From Desulfuromonas sp. KJ2020 (lineage in GTDB: Bacteria; Desulfobacterota; Desulfuromonadia; Desulfuromonadales; SZUA-540): 64,000 bases of DNA. This document shows, one piece after another, positions 48,094 to 57,163 of the stretch (position 1 is its first letter; every line of letters starts with the position of its first letter). A program made the position numbers and the translations under genes. The stretch is taken from contig NZ_JAKUKE010000003.1 of the NCBI RefSeq assembly GCF_024197615.1, positions 527,192-591,191 of the forward strand, in the 5' to 3' direction. A model generated the notes under the pieces. It was not told the origin of the DNA, ran no database searches, and was given only the letters and a program-made list of their open reading frames with translations.

Positions 48094-49380
48094 ATGACTG
48101 AACGAACCTCTTGTTCGGATTATAATTTCCGACTCAAAGACAGCCTGCTCGGCGCCCAGATGCTATTTGTCGCCTTCGGAGCCCTTGTTTTAGTGCCCTT
48201 GCTGACCGGTCTCAATCCGAATGTGGCTCTTTTTACCGCCGGCGTCGGAACCCTGCTTTTCCAATGGATCACCGGGGGCAAAGTTCCCGTCTTTCTGGCT
48301 TCCTCCTTCGCCTTTATTGCGCCGATCATCTATGGCGTGCAGACCTGGGGGATTGCCTCAACCATGTGTGGTCTGGTGGCCGCAGGGGGCTTTTATGTGC
48401 TGCTCAGCCTGTTCGTGCGCTGGCGAGGAACCCGGGCCATCGCACGCATTTTCCCGCCCATTGTCACCGGGCCGGTGATCATGGTCATCGGACTCATTCT
48501 GGCGCCTGTCGCCGTCAATATGGCTTTGGGCAAGTCCGGTGATGGCGCCATCGTTCTGGTTGAAGGCTCGACGGCCATGATCGTCTCCATGACCTCTTTG
48601 GGGGCCACGCTCCTGGCCTCCCTCTTTGGCCGGGGCGTCGTGCGCCTCATCCCCATCTTGTGCGGGCTGGTGGTTGGCTACCTGTTGGCGCTTTTCTTCG
48701 GCATTGTCGACTTTTCCCGGGTCGCCGAGGCGGCCTGGCTGGCGATGCCCGCTTTCGTCCTGCCCGAATGGAATGCCGCGGCGATCCTGTTCATGATCCC
48801 GGTGGCTATCGCGCCGGCGATTGAACACTTTGGGGACGTGTTGGCCGTCAGTTCGGTGACGGGTAAAAACTATCTGAAAGATCCCGGTGTTCACCGCACC
48901 CTGCTCGGGGATGGTTTAGCCACTTCCATGGCCGCCATGCTGGGTGGACCTCCCAATACCACCTATTCGGAAGTGACCGGGGCCGTCGCTTTGACCAAGG
49001 TCTACAATCCCGCCGTTATGACCTGGACGGCTCTGGTCGCCATTGTGCTGGCTTTTGTCGGCAAGGTAGGCGCCCTTCTGCAGTCGGTTCCCGTGCCGGT
49101 CATGGGGGGCATTATGTTGCTGCTGTTTGGCGCGATCATGGTCGTTGGTCTCAACACCCTGGTTCGGGCCGGACAGGATCTGCTGGAACCACGCAATCTG
49201 GCCATTGTCTCTCTCGTGGTTGTCTTTGGGGTAGGGGGGATGAGTATACCCCTGGGTTCGGTCACTCTTTCAGGCATTGGTCTGGCCGGGATTCTCGGGG
49301 TGCTGCTGAATCTCATCCTTCCCCGGGGGGATAAAACTTCCGGTGAGGATGGGGCACGGGGGCCGGCGGTACCCCATTAG
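48094..49380 (+). CDS. uraA: Uracil permease (NCS2 family)
   Basis: The 428-residue protein has about 12-14 hydrophobic segments and the NCS2 features [22 protein letters not shown] near the N-terminus, [11 protein letters not shown] with the substrate-binding Glu, and [22 protein letters not shown]. Uptake is probably uracil:proton symport, feeding Upp encoded just before. A long terminator follows. Confidence 0.93.
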   Translation: MTERTSCSDYNFRLKDSLLGAQMLFVAFGALVLVPLLTGLNPNVALFTAGVGTLLFQWITGGKVPVFLASSFAFIAPIIYGVQTWGIASTMCGLVAAGGFYVLLSLFVRWRGTRAIARIFPPIVTGPVIMVIGLILAPVAVNMALGKSGDGAIVLVEGSTAMIVSMTSLGATLLASLFGRGVVRLIPILCGLVVGYLLALFFGIVDFSRVAEAAWLAMPAFVLPEWNAAAILFMIPVAIAPAIEHFGDVLAVSSVTGKNYLKDPGVHRTLLGDGLATSMAAMLGGPPNTTYSEVTGAVALTKVYNPAVMTWTALVAIVLAFVGKVGALLQSVPVPVMGGIMLLLFGAIMVVGLNTLVRAGQDLLEPRNLAIVSLVVVFGVGGMSIPLGSVTLSGIGLAGILGVLLNLILPRGDKTSGEDGARGPAVPH

Positions 49381-49393
49381 ATTCGGCCGCCTC

Positions 49394-49437
49394 AAAAAAA
49401 ATGAGCCTGTCAGGTGCCTGACAGGCTCATTTTTTTT
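49394..49437. terminator. Bidirectional terminator between uraA and the TatD fusion gene
   Basis: An unbroken stem of about 20 base pairs centred on gagcctgtcag/ctgacaggctc has an eight-A run before and an eight-T run after it. Confidence 0.93.
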
Positions 49438-49456
49438 GAAGTCGATGGGGTCGAGA

Positions 49457-50848
49457 TCAGCCGAGATCGTTGTAGGGTCGCGCCCTGAATTCGACCCCCA
49501 GGTCTCGGGCCACGTCGGCGCAGGCCTCCATGTCGATACCGGGCATGGCGACGGCGCTGGCCGTCACCGAGGGGATATGGGCTAAGGCCTCGTGCAGAAA
49601 GGCTTTGACGCCCTCATAGGCCGGCAGGCCGAATTGGGAGTGACAGATGCGCTGGTAGGTTTCGGCGTCGGCTGCGTTGAGGGAGACGGAAATGGCGTCC
49701 ACCAGGCCCTTGAGCTCGGGCAGGATGTTGCGGCCGTACACCAGGTTGGCTTGCCCGTCGGTGTTGATGCGCACCTTGGCGCCACGGGCCTTGAGCCAGG
49801 CGGCCACTTCCTTGACCGTCTCCAGGCGGATGAGGGGTTCGCCGTAACCGCAGAAGACGATTTCACTGTAGCCGGCCGGGTCACCGATCGCCGCGATAAT
49901 CTCCTCTGCGGATGGCTCGTGATCGAGTTGCAGACCATGGCCTTTGACGGTGAAGTCTCTAAATTTGGCGCAGAAGGCGCAGCGGTTGGTGCAGCGATTG
50001 GTGATGTTGAGATAGAGGGCGTCGCGGATGCGGTAGGCGATGCGGCTGGCCGCATCGGACTCCCCGATGCCGAAGAGCCGGAAGGCGTTGAGATTGGTCA
50101 CTCGACAGACGTCCTCAAGAGATAATCCCTTGATTTCCGCGATCGTTGCGGCGGTATGTCGCACCAGGGCCGGTTCGTTTCTCTTCCCCCGTCGGGGCTG
50201 GGGAGCAAGGTAAGGGCAGTCGGTCTCGACGAGAAAATGATCTACCGGAATCAGCCGGATCAGATCGCGAACTTCCTCGTTTTTCGGATAGGTGATGGAG
50301 CCTGGAAAGGAGATGAGAAAGCCCAGGTCGATGCAGGCGCGGGCCATGGCCAGATCGCCGCTGAAGCAATGGACGACGCCGCCAACCTCAGTGGCCTGCT
50401 CCTCCCTCAGGATCTGCAGCACCTCGGCGTGGGCATCCCTGTCGTGAACGATAATGGGCTTTTTGAGTTCGCGGGCCAGCCGGATCTGCTGGCGAAAGGC
50501 CAGACGCTGAATATCCCTGGGGCAGCGATCGCGGTAGAAGTCCAGGCCAATTTCACCTACCGCCACCACGCGGTTCTTCTCCAGCACCCAGGTTCGCAGC
50601 TGCGCCAGCGCCTTCTCGTCCAACTGGGCGGCATCGTGAGGATGGATGCCGACGGCAGCGTAGATGAAAGGGTGTTTTTCGGCTATCTGAAGATTTTGTA
50701 GCGAACTGTCCAGGTCGCAACCCACGGTGAGGATGTAACGAATGCCCTCTTGGCGGGCCCGACTGATGACTTCCTCCCGGTCGTGGTCGAATTGTCCGTT
50801 GTCCAGATGCGCGTGGGTGTCGATGAGCCAAGGTTGCTGTTCGGTCAT
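49457..50848 (-). CDS. TatD family hydrolase fused to a radical-SAM domain
   Basis: The 463-residue protein joins two domains. Residues 1-~258 are a TatD metallonuclease: DTHAHLD (H12, H14), VGIHPHDA, GEIGLDFYRD, IIVHDRDAH and ETDCPYLAP give all metal ligands. From ~270 a radical-SAM domain follows, with CTNRCAFC and VFCGYGEPLIR. TatD-type proteins are Mg-dependent 3'-5' DNases. In many bacteria the radical-SAM TatD-associated protein is a separate gene. The start at 50848 has AAGAGAG upstream. It is the last gene of the tmk-holB-ricT-metG-tatD operon. Confidence 0.88.
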   Translation of the reverse strand: MTEQQPWLIDTHAHLDNGQFDHDREEVISRARQEGIRYILTVGCDLDSSLQNLQIAEKHPFIYAAVGIHPHDAAQLDEKALAQLRTWVLEKNRVVAVGEIGLDFYRDRCPRDIQRLAFRQQIRLARELKKPIIVHDRDAHAEVLQILREEQATEVGGVVHCFSGDLAMARACIDLGFLISFPGSITYPKNEEVRDLIRLIPVDHFLVETDCPYLAPQPRRGKRNEPALVRHTAATIAEIKGLSLEDVCRVTNLNAFRLFGIGESDAASRIAYRIRDALYLNITNRCTNRCAFCAKFRDFTVKGHGLQLDHEPSAEEIIAAIGDPAGYSEIVFCGYGEPLIRLETVKEVAAWLKARGAKVRINTDGQANLVYGRNILPELKGLVDAISVSLNAADAETYQRICHSQFGLPAYEGVKAFLHEALAHIPSVTASAVAMPGIDMEACADVARDLGVEFRARPYNDLG

Positions 50849-50934
50849 AACCATCTCTCTTGAAAAGCAAGGGGGCACCAAAAAGCGCCCCCCGGGGATA
50901 ACCTGCGAAGTTGTCGGTGAGCCAATCGGAGCGA

Positions 50935-52467
50935 TTAATCCTGTTCGATACGGGGGAACAGAGGGGTCGCTTTCTGGATACGGGTGCCGGGGCGCAAGCC
51001 GCCCCAGGCGCCTTTTTCTTCCAGGGACTGGCTGGCCGGATCGATCCCGAGGATTTCCACCATTTTCTGGGCCGTATCGGGCATGAACGGTTCGATGAGC
51101 AGGGCAACGAGACGCTGAATCTCCATGAGATTGTACATGACGGTGCCAAGGCGGGGCCGGAGGCTCTCGTCCTTGGCCAGGGCCCAGGGCGCCGTATCAT
51201 CGATGTATTTGTTGCCGGCACTGATGAGGTCCCAAATCAGCTGCAGGGCCTTGTTGAAGGCCATGGCGTCCATGTGGTCGTCGACCCCCCGCAGCGTTCC
51301 GGGGATGCGGTCGAGCAAGGGTTTGTCCATGTCGTCAGCGGCTGTCGGCTCGGGAAGGATACCATCAAAATACTTGTTGACCATGGCCGAACTGCGACTC
51401 ATCAGGTTGCCGAGATCATTGGCCAGGTCGGAGTTGATGCGATGGATGAGGGCGGCGTGGGAAAAGTCGCCGTCGAGCCCGAAGGGAACCTCGCGCAGCA
51501 GGAAGTAGCGGATGGCGTCAACCCCGTACTTGTCGATCAACATGTTGGGTTCGACGACGTTGCGCAGACTCTTGCTCATCTTCTGCCCCTCGACGGTCCA
51601 CCAGCCGTGGGCGAAGACCTTTTTAGGCAGAGGCACGCCGGCGGCCAGTAGAAAGGTCGGCCAGTAGACGGTGTGGAAACGCAGAATGTCCTTGCCGATG
51701 ACGTGGGCGTCGACGGGCCAGAACTTGGCAAAGTTGCCGTCGGGGTCGTGGGGATAACCCAGGGCGGTGATGTAGTTGGTCAGCGCGTCGAACCAGACAT
51801 AAATGACGTGCGCGTCGTTGCCCGGTACGGGGATGCCCCAGGAAAAAGTCGTGCGGGAGATGGAGAGATCGCGCAGTCCCTCCTTGACGAAGTTGAGTAC
51901 CTCGTTGCGCCGGCTTTTGGGCTGGATGAAGTCAGGGTGCTCCTCGATATGGCGGATCAGCTGCTCCTGGTATTTGCTCATGCGGAAGAAATAGGACTCC
52001 TCCTTGAGCTTGTCCGTAGGACGTCCGCAGTCCGGGCAGTTGCCATCGAGAAGCTGGGTCTCGGTCCAGAACGTCTCGCAGGGGGTGCAGTACCAGTCCT
52101 CATATTCACCGAGGTAGATATCTCCCTTGGCTTCGATACGGCGGAAGAGTTCACGGACCCCCTCTTTGTGCCGTTCCTGGGTGGTGCGGATAAAGTCGGT
52201 GTTTTCGATGTTGAGTTTTTCCCACAGCGACTGGAAGCGTTTGACGACGCGATCGGCCAGTTCCAAGGGAGTTTCCCCGGCCGCCTGGGCCGCTTTCTCG
52301 ACCTTCTGCCCATGCTCATCCGTACCGGTCAGAAAAAACACCTCATACCCGCGGGACTTTTTGTAGCGGGCAAGCACATCACAGGCTAGGGTAGTATAGG
52401 CGTGGCCGATGTGAGGGACGTCGTTGACGTAATAGATGGGGGTTGTTATGTAGAAGTTTTTGCTCAT
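50935..52467 (-). CDS. metG: Methionyl-tRNA synthetase
   Basis: The 510-residue class I synthetase has YYVNDVPHIGHAYTTLACD (HIGH), zinc ligands CTPC and CPDC, and GQKMSKSLRNV (KMSKS). It lacks the C-terminal tRNA-binding extension of E. coli MetG (677 aa), so it is the short form. AGGAGC lies before the ATG. It is 17 bases downstream of ricT on the minus strand. Confidence 0.95.
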   Translation of the reverse strand: MSKNFYITTPIYYVNDVPHIGHAYTTLACDVLARYKKSRGYEVFFLTGTDEHGQKVEKAAQAAGETPLELADRVVKRFQSLWEKLNIENTDFIRTTQERHKEGVRELFRRIEAKGDIYLGEYEDWYCTPCETFWTETQLLDGNCPDCGRPTDKLKEESYFFRMSKYQEQLIRHIEEHPDFIQPKSRRNEVLNFVKEGLRDLSISRTTFSWGIPVPGNDAHVIYVWFDALTNYITALGYPHDPDGNFAKFWPVDAHVIGKDILRFHTVYWPTFLLAAGVPLPKKVFAHGWWTVEGQKMSKSLRNVVEPNMLIDKYGVDAIRYFLLREVPFGLDGDFSHAALIHRINSDLANDLGNLMSRSSAMVNKYFDGILPEPTAADDMDKPLLDRIPGTLRGVDDHMDAMAFNKALQLIWDLISAGNKYIDDTAPWALAKDESLRPRLGTVMYNLMEIQRLVALLIEPFMPDTAQKMVEILGIDPASQSLEEKGAWGGLRPGTRIQKATPLFPRIEQD

Positions 52468-52484
52468 GTTTGACGCTCCTGAGG

Positions 52485-53519
52485 TTATTTCTTTTTGGGA
52501 CGACGACGGCCTCTGCGGCGTTTGCGGGGGCTGGCGGCCCCTTCTTCACCGGCGGGCTTGGATGGTTCCGCAGCCTGAGGTTTCCGGCCTTCCGGCCGGG
52601 GTTGTGAGGGCTTGCTCTCGCCGGCCGGGCGAGGCTTACGATTTCTGGAGGAGTCCCGACGGCCTCCTTCCGGACGCCTTCCTTCCTTGGCTGGAGGCGG
52701 GGAGGGCAGGGTCCCTGATTTTTCTGCCTGATCCAGATCGTCGGCGGTCACTTCGCGGGTCTGTCCATCACCGAAACGAATGGTGACTTTCTGAGCCAGA
52801 ATATTCTGGTCGATTACTTCGCCTTCCTGACCATCCACCTGGATCTTGCGCCCGCATTTGGGCAACTGCTTGCGCAGGGAGCAGTAGGTTTCGAATTCAT
52901 ACCCCAGACAGCAGAGGAGGCGGCCGCACTGCCCGGAAATTTTGCTGGGATTGAGGGCCAGACCCTGCTCTTTGGCCATACGCACGGAGACGGGGGCGAA
53001 GTCGGTCAGGAAGGTACAGCAGCACAGTTCCCTTCCGCAGATGCCCAGTCCGCCAATGAGTTTGGCTTCATCGCGCACGCCGATCTGGCGCATCTCGATG
53101 CGGGTGTGAAAGTGATGAGCCAGATCCTTGACCAGTTCGCGGAAATCGATGCGACCATCGGCGGTGAAGTAAAAGATGATCTTGGATCCGTCGAAGAGAT
53201 ATTCGGCCCGTACCAGTTTCATCTCCATCTTGCGCTCGCTGATGCGGGCGGCGCAGATGCGAAAAGCCTCCTTTTCCCGGTCGGCGTTGGCTGCCGCCAG
53301 CGCCAGATCTTCATCGGTGGCAATGCGGATGACGTTTTTAAGCTCCTTGGCGGCCTCTTTTTCGTCGATCTCCCTGGGAGCCTGCACGACCGTACCGAGG
53401 GCGCGGCCCCGGTCTGTTTCCACCACCACGCGCATATTGGCTTCGAGGGGGAGGTCCTGGCTGTTGAAATCGTACTGCTTTCCCGCCGTGCGGAATTTAA
53501 CCGAAGTAATTCGGATCAT
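52485..53519 (-). CDS. ricT: PSP1/RicT family regulatory iron-sulfur protein
   Basis: The 344-residue protein has the PSP1 domain (GRALGTVVQAPREIDEKEA), then a cysteine-rich core GICGRELCCCTF and CGRLLCCLGYEFE. In Bacillus subtilis RicT (YaaT) joins RicA/RicF, binds Fe-S clusters and assists RNase Y-dependent RNA maturation and developmental phosphorelay. Whether the partners exist here is unknown. The last ~70 residues are a Pro/Arg/Lys-rich tail (ends RKRRRGRRRPKKK), absent from Bacillus RicT as I know it. The start at 53519 (MIRITSVKF) is preferred over one at 53540. Confidence 0.88.
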   Translation of the reverse strand: MIRITSVKFRTAGKQYDFNSQDLPLEANMRVVVETDRGRALGTVVQAPREIDEKEAAKELKNVIRIATDEDLALAAANADREKEAFRICAARISERKMEMKLVRAEYLFDGSKIIFYFTADGRIDFRELVKDLAHHFHTRIEMRQIGVRDEAKLIGGLGICGRELCCCTFLTDFAPVSVRMAKEQGLALNPSKISGQCGRLLCCLGYEFETYCSLRKQLPKCGRKIQVDGQEGEVIDQNILAQKVTIRFGDGQTREVTADDLDQAEKSGTLPSPPPAKEGRRPEGGRRDSSRNRKPRPAGESKPSQPRPEGRKPQAAEPSKPAGEEGAASPRKRRRGRRRPKKK

Positions 53520-53626
53520 GGTTCTCTGTCGTTTCCTCAATGTGGAAGGTGTGGCGCAAGATGCCCATAAATGACGGGTCCATTTGCATAGAACGGATCT
53601 CAGCCGGTCGTGAATGGCGCCTTGCC

Positions 53627-54595
53627 TCAGGCAGCCAGACGCATGAGCAGAACCTCCATGGCCAGCAGTTTGTTGACGTTACGATCGGCTTGCCGCCGAC
53701 TGACGGCGATGGCTTCCAGTTTTGCCAGCAGGGTGGCCGTGCTTTCACGTTTCGCTACCCGCTGGATCTTTTCCAGCAGGTCGATGTTGACCAGTTCGCT
53801 TTCAGGCATCCCCTGCTTGTACAGAAGCAGGTCGCGATAGAAGGCCTGAAAGAGTTCAAGAATCTCCTGAAAACGTTCCTTCTCGCCGGCAATTTCTTCG
53901 GCCAGTTTGAACAGGGCGATAATGCTCCCGGGGGATAAGGCGGTAAGAGCCTTAAGCAACTCCCGTCGCTGATCGAGAAAAAGATCCTTGTCCTTGCCCA
54001 AGGCTTTTTTGAAGCTCCCTTCCGAGAGGGCTGCCAGAATATGTCCCTGAGACTCGTTCAGCCCCAGCTTCTCCTGCAGGGCCTGCTGCAGAATGGCTCG
54101 CGGTACAGCATAAAAGGGAATCTGCTGACAGCGTGACCTGATGGTCGGCAGCACCCGTTCTTTCTGGGAGGACAGCAGGATGAGGAGGGCCTCCCCCTTG
54201 GGCTCCTCCAGAGTTTTCAGGAGGGCGTTGCCGGCGGCGGGATTCAATTTTTCGGCCCCGTCGATCAGGCAGATTTTTTTCAATGCTTCCAGCGGACGAA
54301 AGGACAGCTCCTTCTGGATCATCCGCACCTGTTCAATTTTAATGGTGGCCCCATCGGGTTCCAGAATGTGGAGATCCGGGTGATTGTGGTGATCCACCTT
54401 GCGACAGGCGGTGCACGTGCCGCATCCCGTGCCGTTCTGGCAGAAAATGGCGCGGACAAAAGCCAGGGCCATCAAGCGTTTGCCGATGCCATCTGCCCCG
54501 TGGAACAGATAGGCATGGGCCAGGCGACCCGAGGCGATGGCTCGTCGCAGCAGGTCTTTCTGTCTGTTGTGCCCAAGCACCTGACCGAAAGTCAT
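53627..54595 (-). CDS. holB: DNA polymerase III subunit delta'
   Basis: The 322-residue clamp-loader subunit starts TFGQVLGHNRQKDLLRRAI. It has a P-loop-like HGADGIGKRLMA, the four-cysteine zinc module CGTCTACRKVDHHNHPD, and the KKICLIDGAEKLNPAAGNALLKTLEEP segment typical of HolB. The stop is ~110 bases from ricT. The start overlaps the tmk stop (ATGA). Confidence 0.93.
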   Translation of the reverse strand: MTFGQVLGHNRQKDLLRRAIASGRLAHAYLFHGADGIGKRLMALAFVRAIFCQNGTGCGTCTACRKVDHHNHPDLHILEPDGATIKIEQVRMIQKELSFRPLEALKKICLIDGAEKLNPAAGNALLKTLEEPKGEALLILLSSQKERVLPTIRSRCQQIPFYAVPRAILQQALQEKLGLNESQGHILAALSEGSFKKALGKDKDLFLDQRRELLKALTALSPGSIIALFKLAEEIAGEKERFQEILELFQAFYRDLLLYKQGMPESELVNIDLLEKIQRVAKRESTATLLAKLEAIAVSRRQADRNVNKLLAMEVLLMRLAA

Positions 54596-55239
54596 GACGG
54601 CATACTCAGAATCTGTCGTTGTCCCAGCGCTTCACCGATCCGCCTGGCGACGGTTTCCTGCGAACCGAGAGCATCGATGACCAAAAAACGGTTTTGCGTG
54701 GTGGCCAACTCCAGGTACCCCTGCCGGACGCGGCGATGAAAGGTGAGGGATTCCAGCTCGAAGCGGCCCTCATGTTCGAGCGTCTGCACGGTGTTGCGGC
54801 TTTGCGCCCGCCGCAGGCCTTCTTCGGCCGGCATGTCCAGCAGGATGGTCAGGTCGGGACAGGTCTCAGCCGCCGCCAGCTCATTGAGGCGGTGAATGAG
54901 CGTTTTGTCCAGTCCCCGCCCATATCCCTGGTAGGCGCAGGTGGCATCGGTAAAGCGGTCACACAGGACGGTCTTGCCTGCTTGCAGCGCCGGCCGGATG
55001 ACCTCATCGACATGCTGGGCCCGGGCCGCGGCATACAGCAGCAGTTCCGACCGGGGCACCAGGGCCTGGTTGCCGGGATCGAGCAGAATCTGGCGGATGG
55101 CATCCGCGATGGGACAACCGCCAGGTTCGCGCGTAGTGACCACATCGACCCCCTGTGCGGCCAGATTTCGGGCAAGCAGGCGCAGCTGGGTGGTTTTTCC
55201 GCAGCCTTCGATGCCTTCGAAAGTGATAAAGAGGTTCAT
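54592..55239 (-). CDS. tmk: Thymidylate kinase
   Basis: The 215-residue enzyme phosphorylates dTMP. Motifs are FITFEGIEGCGKTTQLRLL, TREPGGCPIADAIR, and DRFTDATCAYQGYGRGLD. The order tmk-holB mirrors many Gram-positive and proteobacterial operons. It is the first gene of the operon and is served by its own promoter. Confidence 0.95.
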   Translation of the reverse strand: MNLFITFEGIEGCGKTTQLRLLARNLAAQGVDVVTTREPGGCPIADAIRQILLDPGNQALVPRSELLLYAAARAQHVDEVIRPALQAGKTVLCDRFTDATCAYQGYGRGLDKTLIHRLNELAAAETCPDLTILLDMPAEEGLRRAQSRNTVQTLEHEGRFELESLTFHRRVRQGYLELATTQNRFLVIDALGSQETVARRIGEALGQRQILSMPS

Positions 55240-55280
55240 GGTATCCAGGCTGATGACAAGAATATCTTTTAAAATTCGAC

Positions 55281-55310
55281 ATTATAGTGAATGGAACCGC
55301 GCGGAATCAA
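55281..55310 (-). promoter_or_regulatory. Candidate sigma-70 promoter of tmk operon
   Basis: On the minus strand TTGATT (55305-55310) is followed at 18 bases by a perfect TATAAT (55281-55286), about 40 bases before the tmk start. It faces away from the rnc promoter. Confidence 0.65.
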
Positions 55311-55338
55311 GGAAAAGATTCCATCCTCAGGGTAAACA

Positions 55339-55367
55339 TTGATAAGACCATGGGAATTTAGTATACT
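55339..55367 (+). promoter_or_regulatory. Candidate sigma-70 promoter of rnc operon
   Basis: TTGATA (55339-55344) and TATACT (55362-55367) are separated by exactly 17 bases. The start of rnc is 57 bases further on. Confidence 0.72.
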
Positions 55368-55424
55368 CCGAGCCGATTTGACCACTTGGAGGGCCCGTGC
55401 GGGTTCTTTTTGAAACGAGAAACG

Positions 55425-56126
55425 ATGCAGCTTCGAGAATGTGAACAGCGCCTGTGCCAAAAGCTGGACTACCGTTTTGCCCGGGCCGACCTTTTGCGTG
55501 AGGCTCTGACGCACAAGTCCTACAGCAACGAACAGGCCAGGATCGACCTGCCTTTCAGTGAACGTCTCGAATTCCTCGGGGATGCGGTGCTTGATCTGGC
55601 GGTCAGTGAACATATTTTCAGCCGCTATTCCCACTTGCCGGAAGGAGAGATGACTCGGGTGCGGGCCGAGGTCGTGCGCGAAAAGGGCTTGGCGACCATC
55701 GGCAGAAAGCTGGATATCGGGTCCTGCCTATTGCTCGGGAAGGGGGAAGAGCGCAGTGGCGGTCGACAGAAGGACAGTCTGCTTGCTGATGCCTTTGAGG
55801 CGTTGCTGGGGGCCATCTTTACCGATGCGGATTATGTCGCCCTCAAGCCGATTGTCGATCGCCTGTTTGCCGAGGAGATCGCCCGGTCGGTAAAATGCAA
55901 GACCGGCGTCGACCATAAGACCCGGCTGCAAGTTTTACTGCAGGGACAGTACAATCGGACGCCGTCCTATTTTCTGGTCAGTGCCGAAGGACCTGATCAT
56001 GAACGCCTCTATACGATTGAGGTCCGCTTCGACGACCAGACCATCGGGCAGGGGAGCGGGCGGACGAAAAAAGCGGCGGAACAAGAGGCGGCCCGGGAGG
56101 CCCTGTTGAGAGTGGAAAGCCCCTAG
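55425..56126 (+). CDS. rnc: Ribonuclease III
   Basis: The 233-residue dsRNA endonuclease has the catalytic signature ERLEFLGDAVLDLAVSE and a second acidic site LADAFEALLGAIFTDAD. A C-terminal dsRNA-binding domain (DHKTRLQVLLQGQ to GRTKKAAEQEAAREAL) follows. ATG 55425 is preferred; a TTG at 55386 would add 13 non-conserved residues. The RBS is weak in either case. It is linked to era downstream, as in many bacteria. Confidence 0.93.
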   Translation: MQLRECEQRLCQKLDYRFARADLLREALTHKSYSNEQARIDLPFSERLEFLGDAVLDLAVSEHIFSRYSHLPEGEMTRVRAEVVREKGLATIGRKLDIGSCLLLGKGEERSGGRQKDSLLADAFEALLGAIFTDADYVALKPIVDRLFAEEIARSVKCKTGVDHKTRLQVLLQGQYNRTPSYFLVSAEGPDHERLYTIEVRFDDQTIGQGSGRTKKAAEQEAAREALLRVESP

Positions 56127-56137
56127 ACGCTGAAGGT

Positions 56138-57163
56138 ATGCAGGTTTTTCCTTTCTTTATACCCCACGAAGGATGTCCGCATCGTTGCCTCTTCTGCCAA
56201 CAGGAAAAGACTTCCGGTCATAAGGCGGCCCCGGTGCCCCTTGGCGTGGCCGATGCGTTGAACCGACTGCTGCCTCCCGTCGGCGACGGGGATATCGCCT
56301 TTTACGGCGGGTCCTTTACCCTGCTGCCAGCGACGCGCCAGCGGGATTACCTGGAGGTCGCCGCCCGATTTGTCCGGGCCGGACGCGCCGGGGGGATTCG
56401 CATCTCGACCCGGCCTGACGGTCTGGAAAACCGCCATCTTGATGTTCTGGACGGATTTCCGCTGCGCACGATTGAAATCGGTTGTCAGTCCTTTAACCAC
56501 GAAGTCTTGGCTCGCTCTGGCCGAGGCCACTGTGCCGAAGCGGCGGTTGGAGCCACGGCGAGAGTCCGGCGCGCCGGGCTGGCGGTGGGCTTGCAGCTGA
56601 TGCCCGGGCTCCCCGGCGGCGATCGAGCCGAAGCCCTCTCATCCCTGCAAAAGGCTTTGGGGCTGCGGCCAGATTTTCTGCGCATTTACCCGACCGTGGT
56701 CCTGGCCGGCAGCGCCCTGCAGACACTATTTGACCGCGGACAATTTCAGCCGCTCGGTCTGGATGAGGCGGTCGAAATTTGCGCGGAGATGCTCTGGCGC
56801 TGCCGGCAGGCCGCAGTGCCCGTGATTCGCCTGGGCCTGCAGCCGACCCGGGAACTCGACGGCCCGGCGGGGGTAGTGGCCGGCCCCTATCATCCCGCCT
56901 TCGGACAGCTCGTGTGTTCGCATCTCTGGCGGAGAGCGTTGCTGCGGGTGGTGGAAGAGACTTCGGAACAGGTGGTCTTTGTCTGTTCGTCCGAGTTGTC
57001 GGATGCCCTGGGGCAGCGTCGCCAGAACCTGGAATTTATTCGAACCCGCAGAGGGGATTTTGCCATTTCCGGGCAAAAGGACATCCCCCGCGGGACACTG
57101 CATGTTGGCTCCGAGTCATTTTCCCTTATGGAACTGGCCGCTTACGAAGGATTTTGTCATTGA
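56138..57163 (+). CDS. Radical-SAM protein, Elp3-like
   Basis: The 341-residue protein opens FPFFIPHEGCPHRCLFCQQEK, with the CxxxCxxC motif for a 4Fe-4S cluster, followed by FYGGSFTLLP and IEIGCQSFNHEVL, features of the Elp3/HemN-like subgroup. There is no acetyltransferase domain, so it is a stand-alone radical-SAM core. In many deltaproteobacteria and clostridia it sits next to rnc or smc. A role in tRNA or rRNA modification is likely but unproven. Its stop overlaps the TTG start of era. Confidence 0.85.
   Translation: MQVFPFFIPHEGCPHRCLFCQQEKTSGHKAAPVPLGVADALNRLLPPVGDGDIAFYGGSFTLLPATRQRDYLEVAARFVRAGRAGGIRISTRPDGLENRHLDVLDGFPLRTIEIGCQSFNHEVLARSGRGHCAEAAVGATARVRRAGLAVGLQLMPGLPGGDRAEALSSLQKALGLRPDFLRIYPTVVLAGSALQTLFDRGQFQPLGLDEAVEICAEMLWRCRQAAVPVIRLGLQPTRELDGPAGVVAGPYHPAFGQLVCSHLWRRALLRVVEETSEQVVFVCSSELSDALGQRRQNLEFIRTRRGDFAISGQKDIPRGTLHVGSESFSLMELAAYEGFCH

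Noticed and set aside
50882-50934. GC-rich hairpin between metG and the TatD fusion gene as a terminator
   Set aside because: The stem is short with a wide loop and lacks a clean T-run; the genes are more likely co-transcribed.
56779-57159. Long N-terminal extension of era
   Set aside because: These codons lie in another frame of the radical-SAM gene and are not Era-like; the TTG at 57160 gives the standard N-terminus.
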